The notes below the pieces were generated by a model. The model saw only the letters and a list, made by a program, of their open reading frames with translations, was not told the origin of the DNA and made no database searches. Made by a program: the position numbers and the translations under genes. From positions 22,766 through 34,769 of the forward strand of contig PAZT01000010.1 of the NCBI GenBank assembly GCA_002716165.1: a DNA stretch of 12,004 nucleotides. Direction: 5' to 3'. Shown in pieces: positions 6,821-12,004 of the stretch. The stretch is from Deltaproteobacteria bacterium (GTDB taxonomy: Bacteria > SAR324 > NAC60-12). The first letter of the stretch is position 1. Every line of letters begins with the position of its first letter.

Positions 6821-7756
6821 ATGAGTATTATTTTATATTTTAAGAAGATAATGACCCTTCACTTTGCTATAGGGATATGTTTGCTTTCACTTCAAACATT
6901 TACATTTGGAGCTCAGAATTCGTTGGAACTGCATTCAGGTTCTGTAAAGCTTATAAGGGAAGGAAAAAGTAGAATCATAAGAAAATCTGGTGAAAAGCTT
7001 AAGCTTTTCGCCAATGATAGGCTTCAAACTGGAGCAAAAACTGACGTTTCGCTTTACCTGAGGAACGGAGAAGATACCGTTAAATTATATTCCAACAGCT
7101 TCTTCAAGATGGACGATAGTTCAGAAGAGGGTAATAGCGTGGCATTATTGATTGGGAGGTTAAATTTTAGTGTGAAGCCTCTTTCAGAAACTTCAGAAAC
7201 TGAGGAGGGATTGGCAGCCAACACTGAAAAAGAAAAAGGAAAGGTTGAAAAAAACACTGGAGATCTGACAGCAAAACTTAAAGGGAAACTGGCAAAACTT
7301 GAAAAATCAAAACTTCGTCCCAAAAAAAGGAGATTTGAACTGCGAACCGTTTCTGCTCTTATTGGTGTACGTGGAACTGACGGGAAATGCAGGACTAATC
7401 CAAACCTGCCTGATCCTATTACTGAATTGGGAACAACGGACGGACAAGTTGAGTTTTCATCAGTTGAAGCTCCAGATTCCATTACAACTGTTTCAGCTGG
7501 ACAATATTCCCAGGTAAAGGAAGGCTCGTATCCATCAGAGGTTACTTCGCTTGGTCCAGGAGGAAGCATGGATGGAATCATTCCAGGACCTGCAAAACCA
7601 ATAGATGATTTATCACAGAGAACTGAAAGAGGCCTAGATGACGACTGGCTTGACCGCATTGAAGAAACAAACGAACTGATTGGTGCTGCAGAAAACGCTA
7701 TTGATGCAATAAAATCAAAAACACTGACGCTGAGCATGACTTTTACAAACCGTTAG
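6821..7756 (+). CDS. Exported FecR-domain protein
   Basis: The protein has 311 residues from ATG 6821. ATG 6851, preceded by a weak AAGAAG, gives a cleaner signal peptide (MTLHFAIGICLLSLQTFTFG) and may be the true start. Residues 36-118 show the FecR pattern: ELHSGSVKLIREGKSRIIR, then FANDRLQTGAKTDVSLYLRN, then LLIGRLNFSV. The hallmark core ends at 173-188 with ELRTVSALIGVRGTDG, and residues 205-235 complete the fold (GTTDGQVEFSS, VSAGQYSQV). A highly charged Lys/Glu-rich insert (about 120-170) splits the domain. The C-terminus (260-311) is helical and acidic. There is no N-terminal anti-sigma domain and no sigma factor gene nearby, so it is unlikely to be a FecIR regulator. Stand-alone FecR domains of this kind are common beside surface and adhesin genes, where the role is unknown. 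It begins 16 bases after the barrel gene. Confidence 0.8.
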   Translation: MSIILYFKKIMTLHFAIGICLLSLQTFTFGAQNSLELHSGSVKLIREGKSRIIRKSGEKLKLFANDRLQTGAKTDVSLYLRNGEDTVKLYSNSFFKMDDSSEEGNSVALLIGRLNFSVKPLSETSETEEGLAANTEKEKGKVEKNTGDLTAKLKGKLAKLEKSKLRPKKRRFELRTVSALIGVRGTDGKCRTNPNLPDPITELGTTDGQVEFSSVEAPDSITTVSAGQYSQVKEGSYPSEVTSLGPGGSMDGIIPGPAKPIDDLSQRTERGLDDDWLDRIEETNELIGAAENAIDAIKSKTLTLSMTFTNR

Positions 7757-7884
7757 TATTTCTGATTATGAAGCTGAAACTATTAATGATAAAAAAAAAT
7801 TTAAAAAGGAAATTTAAATTACTGAAAATTGTGCCTTTTAAATTACCTTTAATTACAAAAAGTATTTAATAAAGCTGAAATAAG
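7757..7884. other. 128-base AT-rich spacer
   Basis: A loose inverted repeat (AATTTAAAAAGG near 7798 and CCTTTTAAATT near 7834, 24-base loop) is present but is not followed by a T-tract. I see no convincing terminator or promoter. The next gene may be read through from the one before. Confidence 0.35.
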
Positions 7885-9558
7885 ATGAGGCTGACCAACA
7901 TATACATCTTTATCGTTTTAATAATCACGATCTTATTTACTGTTTCTTGTTCCGATATTGAAATTGAGAACAGTGGATATGCGAATATGAGGATTAATCT
8001 TGACGATTCTTCACATCGAAGAACCTCGCACTCAAGGTTAGCCACTTCAACCATGACGAGCAGTGATGCTAGTTCTATCTTAGCTGTACTTGTACCATCC
8101 ATTCCCTGTGAATCTCGTACAGCAACTACAGGTATGGAATATAGTAGGTCATTAGTTGATATTACAACTAAAAGCGCACAATTTTTGGTACCACTGGACA
8201 CAAATATTAAACTCTGCCTATATTTTTTTCGGGACGAATATAATTTGAATGACTTTACTGGAGGTGCTATTACGCCTGATGGCTTTGGTCAATCTGGAAT
8301 TTTTACAATTGACTCCGAAACAAATTCCAAAACAGTTTCAGTTGAATTCTGGGCGATCTCTTTCTCTGACGTCACCTTTCAAATCAGTAGCAGTAGCAGT
8401 GCTGGAATGGTTGCTGGAAGTACAGGTTCTGCCAACCTGAATTCCGCAGCTGGATATGTAATAGAAACCCAGGATTTCACTATTGGTGATGATGATAACA
8501 GCAGCAAAAATATAGAGTTTACAGACGTGGCCTATGATACGTACAGTTACGATATTGATCTTCAGGGATTTATTCCTTCAAATGAGGCATTTAACGTAAA
8601 CAGTCCTTCAGAATTGATTGACGTACAATTAGAACCAAACCTAGTGGAACTTGAATGGTTTAGTTTCGACAACCTCACAATTTCTCAGGTTGAAACAAGC
8701 GCTTATGCAACTGCTGCCGGTACGGTAGTCCTTAATGTTCCAAATGAATACAAAGACAACATTACGCAGGTAATTTCCATTATGCAGGTAAACAGTGTTG
8801 GAGGGTCAACTATTGTTGATGTTACTCCACCTATAGACATTCAAAGCTGGATGATATCAGAAGGAGAGGACAATGTAACTTACACTTCATTATTCTCTAC
8901 TGCTACCCAGATCCCTCTTACTCATGGTTCCAATGAGTTGCAGTTAAAACTCTCAGTAAATGAAGAAACCAGCACAACGACTTTGGGATATATTACTTAT
9001 GATGCATGTGCAAATTCAGAAACAATGTGCTTTACACTTACATGGACTGATGGTCTAGATCCTGACCTACACTCATATTATTTCCCTGACTGGACCTACC
9101 AGGAAGAAACAGGCACTTTTGATAATTCTTCCAGAGGACTTAGATATTGGGTTTATAGTAATTCTGCCAATAAAACATATTCGGTTACTGGAGATCTTAT
9201 CCAACTGGAAGACGGTAGTACCTCTAGTGACAATGAAGTTCAAGTTTGGGCAACAGACAATGAGGAAGTCGGAGACGGGACTTATTTGGTTTATGTAGAA
9301 GATGTTACTGATGTTGACGTACAGAATTTCAAACTAGTATTGTCTGGTCCGGGGATAGATAATCAAACTTACGGCCCTTATGACTTTAAGAATGACTATG
9401 ATGCTTCAACAACTGAAGCTGCGAACCCACAGTCTATATTTTTTGTTCAGGTACAAAATAACTCAATCGTTAGATCAGACACGGTCAGTCTTGGTGATAA
9501 TCTCTCATCAACCCTTCTACAGTGGACCGGTCCTCTTCAAAATACAGTTGTGGAGTAA
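7885..9558 (+). CDS. Surface or periplasmic lipoprotein with YfaP/DUF2135-like domain
   Basis: The protein has 557 residues. Residues 5-21 are a signal peptide ending in TVSC, so Cys22 is the likely lipidation site; the -3 position is Thr rather than Leu, which weakens the lipobox slightly. Residues about 30-250 are Ser/Thr-rich beta-type sequence of no recognised family. Residues about 262-372 look Ig-like (YATAAGTVVLNVP, then PLTHGSNELQLKLSV and GYITYD) and recall the N-terminal domain of the barrel protein upstream. Residues about 380-500 resemble YfaP/DUF2135: MCFTLTWTDGLDPDLHSYYF, then EVQVWATDNEEVGDGTYLVY, then FKLVLSGPG; this family pattern includes an acidic D-x-D-L-H element, preserved here. 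It lies between the FecR gene and the large repeat protein and may hold or display that protein at the surface, which is inference. ATG 7885 gives the complete signal peptide; upstream there is only a weak AATAAG. Confidence 0.75.
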   Translation: MRLTNIYIFIVLIITILFTVSCSDIEIENSGYANMRINLDDSSHRRTSHSRLATSTMTSSDASSILAVLVPSIPCESRTATTGMEYSRSLVDITTKSAQFLVPLDTNIKLCLYFFRDEYNLNDFTGGAITPDGFGQSGIFTIDSETNSKTVSVEFWAISFSDVTFQISSSSSAGMVAGSTGSANLNSAAGYVIETQDFTIGDDDNSSKNIEFTDVAYDTYSYDIDLQGFIPSNEAFNVNSPSELIDVQLEPNLVELEWFSFDNLTISQVETSAYATAAGTVVLNVPNEYKDNITQVISIMQVNSVGGSTIVDVTPPIDIQSWMISEGEDNVTYTSLFSTATQIPLTHGSNELQLKLSVNEETSTTTLGYITYDACANSETMCFTLTWTDGLDPDLHSYYFPDWTYQEETGTFDNSSRGLRYWVYSNSANKTYSVTGDLIQLEDGSTSSDNEVQVWATDNEEVGDGTYLVYVEDVTDVDVQNFKLVLSGPGIDNQTYGPYDFKNDYDASTTEAANPQSIFFVQVQNNSIVRSDTVSLGDNLSSTLLQWTGPLQNTVVE

Positions 9559-9600
9559 GACTTAACAAATGAAAGAGTTTTAGAATTTTAAGCCATTTTT

Positions 9601-12004
9601 ATGGGAATAGTTAAAAAAATACTGAATCCGCGCTATCTTTTTGCATTTTTGGTGATTGCAGGAGTAACTATGGTTCCTGTACTGCAGTCTAATCCAGACC
9701 AGTGCGTCTCAACTACCGACGGAGATCTTTCTGAACAGTCCACGTTTGGTCAATACCAGGGTGTTACCCAATCAGGATGTGGATCCAATTTGGCTCTAGA
9801 CTACATTATTGGTGAGGGAACGTCAGTTTCTTGGAGCGGATTTGAAGGAGATATAACTGGATCAATAGTGGTTAGTAGTGGTGCTGAATTAGAAATTACT
9901 GGAAGCGCAAATTTTGAAAGCTCTCTTACCAATGCAGGTTCAATAGCAGTAAAGCCTCAGTCTGCACCAGAAGCTCCTGCAGCACCAGACAGTGACTTCT
10001 ATAACATCACAAATATATCTGGTCACACTGAAGAAGATGGAAGCACAGCAACATTCAATGTAGCTCTTGATGCAAATCCTAAACCTCCCGTTCCACCAAC
10101 ACCCTCTGCATCGGAAAGTGAATTTTTTGATGTAAGTAATATCTCTGGACATACAGAGGAAGACGGAACCAATGCTACTTTCAATGTTAAACTGGATAGA
10201 TCTCCTGCTGGACCAGAGCCCTCAGTCCCTGTTGCTTCAGGAAGTGATTTCTATAACATAACCAATATTTCTGGTAACACTGTTGAAGACGGAAGCACAG
10301 CAACATTCAAGGTTGCACTGAAAGAATCTCCAGCACCTTCAGAACCTTCAGCACCTTTCGTGTCTGGTAGTGACTTATTTGAGGTCAGTAACATTTCCGG
10401 TAACACAGTAGAAGGTGGCAATGCAGCAACTTTCAAAGTTACCCTTAGTGGATCTCCAGCAGAAACAGCTCCTTTAGCACCTTCTGTATCAGGAAATGAT
10501 TTCTATGAGATAACTAGTATTTCTGGTAACACGTCAGAAGGAGGCAATGCAGCAACTTTCAAAATTGCCCTGAGCGAATCTCCGAATCATCCGACTCCTT
10601 TAGCACCCTCTGTATCAGGAAGTGATTTCTATAGTATTTCTAGTATTTCTGGTAACACGTCAGAAGGAGGCAATGCAGCAACTTTCAAAGTTTCTCTTAG
10701 TGGATCTCCAGCACCTTCAGCACCTTCAGCACCCTCTGTATCAGGAAGTGATTTCTATGAGATAACTAACATTTCTGGTAATACTAAAGAAGGCGGTAAT
10801 GCAGCAACCTTTAAGGTTGCCCTCAAAGAATCTCCAGCAGCAACAGCACCATCAGTACAATCATCACCAGAAAGTGATTTCTATAATATAAGCAACCCAA
10901 CAGGTCACACTACGGAAGCAGGAACAACTTCTACATTCAATGTTGCCCTGCTTAAAAATCCTGCTCCTACTCCAGCGGCACCAACAGCACCTTCAAGTGA
11001 GTTCTATAACATAAGTACTCCATCAGGTCACACATCTGAATCAGGAACAACTTCAACATTCAATATCTCTCTTAAAAATGCACCAGAGGGTGGAAGTTGG
11101 GAACTGATTGCCAAGCAGGCTAACAGTGATGAGAATCTTTTTTCAGCAAACGCCAGAACGACTTTCCTTGAAAATGCAAATGACTCTAGCGAGTCAACCT
11201 TCATGTCGATCGGCAACCTGAACAAAAACAATTATTCCGATTCAGATGGAAAATATAAATTCAAGCAAGTCTGGGGAGGTAGAGAAGTAGATGAAGATGG
11301 TATTAAGAAGGAAGCTACCTGGACCCAGACCTCATGGCTCACTGATGGAACAATAACCGGATTCCAGGAGATTGGCACATCAGGCTATGCAACATCAGCT
11401 AGTGCTCTAAAGGGTCTCGGAAATTCAGAAAGTAACAGTTGTGTGATCGATGGTAATGGGGCTACAGGTGATTGGTGGAACTGTGCCGGGGCTGTAGGCA
11501 GACATGCTGGCGCGATTCCTGGACCAATGCAGAGACTTGCAACCAGCATGTATCTCTATGTCTGGAATCCTGCAACTTCAGTTAAAGTTAATGTCAGTAG
11601 CAGTAATACTTCTGAAGGGACAGTAAGCCCAGCAACACTTACCTTCACAAATGCAAACTGGAACACACCGCAGACTGTAACTGTTACAGGAAAAAATGAT
11701 TCAGCTTCTGACGGCAACCAGAAATATAATATTAACTTAAATGTTGACTTGGATGTCACCACCTTTGCCGGCACCGGTTCATACGGGAGTGCAAACGGAC
11801 AGGGTACATCAGCCTCATTTAACTGGCCGATTGGTTTAAATGTTGACACGGTAGGTAATATTTTTGTTGCAGACCAAAGTAATAACAAGGTCCGCATGAT
11901 CGACCCTCAAGGGAACGTTACCACACTGGCAGGAACGAGCAACTCAGGTCACGCGGATGGGTCGGCAGCTTCAGCAACTTTCAAAAGCCCTAGAGGAGTT
12001 TTCT
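9601..12004 (+). CDS. Large exported repeat protein with half-module repeats and NHL repeats, 3' part missing
   Basis: At least 801 residues, open to the right edge. Residues 1-35 hold a signal sequence (YLFAFLVIAGVTMVPVL). Residues 36-125 are beta-rich, with a beta-helix-like stretch (GSIVVSSGAELEITGS, then NAGSIAV). Nine repeats follow from residue 131, exactly 42 residues apart for the first eight starts and 41 for the last; each reads roughly SDFYxIxxISGNTxEGGxAATF, a V/I-x-L strand and a Pro/Ala/Ser linker. Residues 500-655 are a Trp-rich globular domain (SWELIAKQ, YKFKQVWGG, ATWTQTSW, GDWWNCAGAVG, IPGPMQRL, MYLYVW) with two Cys; it might be lectin-like or fibrinogen-like but I cannot assign it. 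Residues 660-717 match the second half of a bacterial Ig/Calx-beta-type repeat (SSSNTSEGTVSPATLTF, NWNTPQTVTVTG). From 720 NHL-type repeats begin (GNIFVADQSNNKVRMIDPQG, then VTTLAGTSNSGHADGS). Most likely a cell-surface adhesin or carrier. No ribosome binding site is evident; the gene starts 42 bases after the lipoprotein gene. Confidence 0.8.
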   Translation, partial: MGIVKKILNPRYLFAFLVIAGVTMVPVLQSNPDQCVSTTDGDLSEQSTFGQYQGVTQSGCGSNLALDYIIGEGTSVSWSGFEGDITGSIVVSSGAELEITGSANFESSLTNAGSIAVKPQSAPEAPAAPDSDFYNITNISGHTEEDGSTATFNVALDANPKPPVPPTPSASESEFFDVSNISGHTEEDGTNATFNVKLDRSPAGPEPSVPVASGSDFYNITNISGNTVEDGSTATFKVALKESPAPSEPSAPFVSGSDLFEVSNISGNTVEGGNAATFKVTLSGSPAETAPLAPSVSGNDFYEITSISGNTSEGGNAATFKIALSESPNHPTPLAPSVSGSDFYSISSISGNTSEGGNAATFKVSLSGSPAPSAPSAPSVSGSDFYEITNISGNTKEGGNAATFKVALKESPAATAPSVQSSPESDFYNISNPTGHTTEAGTTSTFNVALLKNPAPTPAAPTAPSSEFYNISTPSGHTSESGTTSTFNISLKNAPEGGSWELIAKQANSDENLFSANARTTFLENANDSSESTFMSIGNLNKNNYSDSDGKYKFKQVWGGREVDEDGIKKEATWTQTSWLTDGTITGFQEIGTSGYATSASALKGLGNSESNSCVIDGNGATGDWWNCAGAVGRHAGAIPGPMQRLATSMYLYVWNPATSVKVNVSSSNTSEGTVSPATLTFTNANWNTPQTVTVTGKNDSASDGNQKYNINLNVDLDVTTFAGTGSYGSANGQGTSASFNWPIGLNVDTVGNIFVADQSNNKVRMIDPQGNVTTLAGTSNSGHADGSAASATFKSPRGVF
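9991..11091 (+). repeat. Nine in-frame 126-bp tandem repeats
   Basis: Repeat starts (the Ser/Asn codon before Asp/Glu-Phe or Asp-Leu) lie at 9991, 10117, 10243, 10369, 10495, 10621, 10747, 10873 and 10996. Spacing is 126 bp seven times, then 123 bp. Units five and six share almost identical DNA through the GGTAACACGTCAGAAGGAGG segment, showing recent duplication or gene conversion; the outer units are more diverged and carry His for Asn (SGHT). Copy number is likely to vary between strains. Confidence 0.92.

Noticed and set aside
6992..7009. 18-bp perfect palindrome (half-site GAAAAGCTT) inside the FecR gene
   Set aside because: It lies within coding sequence as ordinary Glu-Lys-Leu-Lys-Leu-Phe codons, with no T-tract or partner site nearby; probably chance.
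7054..7737. 227-codon open frame on the minus strand opposite the FecR gene
   Set aside because: It is Ser/Phe-rich, low-complexity sequence typical of an antisense shadow, it has no family resemblance, and the plus-strand frame encodes a clear FecR protein with a signal peptide.
9991..11091. CRISPR array
   Set aside because: The periodicity is in frame, the repeats are coding, 126 bp long and diverged, and there are no constant short repeats with unique spacers.

Overview
The window looks like part of an AT-rich genome of a diderm (Gram-negative) bacterium. It encodes lipoproteins with lipoboxes, two OmpA-type peptidoglycan-binding domains and a probable outer-membrane beta-barrel. The domain vocabulary (Calx-beta, NHL, FecR, long repeat adhesins, MotAB-type stators) would suit a marine deltaproteobacterial or SAR324-like lineage. 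That placement is a guess from style; no marker gene here fixes the taxonomy.

Layout: on the minus strand, 881 down to the left edge is a Pal/OmpA-like lipoprotein, cut off inside its OmpA domain. A gene-free, very AT-rich stretch of about 520 bp follows and should hold divergent promoters. From 1403 to the right edge seven genes run on the plus strand with small gaps or overlaps: (1) a membrane protein that reads as a FliF-like periplasmic domain and transmembrane helix joined to a FliG-like cytoplasmic part; (2) a MotA stator protein, starting in an ATGA overlap with gene 1; (3) an enlarged MotB with two Calx-beta-type domains between its membrane helix and its OmpA domain; (4) a secreted protein with an Ig-like domain and a probable outer-membrane barrel; (5) an exported FecR-domain protein; (6) a lipoprotein with a YfaP/DUF2135-like domain; (7) a large exported surface protein with nine 42-residue repeats, an unassigned globular domain, half of a bacterial Ig/Calx-beta-type module and NHL repeats, truncated by the window end.

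Reading: genes 1-3 supply rotor-like and stator parts of an ion-driven flagellar-type motor, but no rod, hook, export or filament gene is present in the window. Genes 4-7 are outer-membrane and surface proteins. The best inference is a flagellar-derived motor in the inner membrane that acts across the periplasm on an outer-membrane or surface complex, in concept like the Agl-Glt gliding machinery or Tol-Pal/Exb systems but with a FliF/FliG-like rotor. The individual domain calls are fairly well supported; the joint function is a hypothesis. A palindrome with a T-tract between motA and motB, followed by a TATAAT box, suggests that the stator genes may be expressed at different levels.
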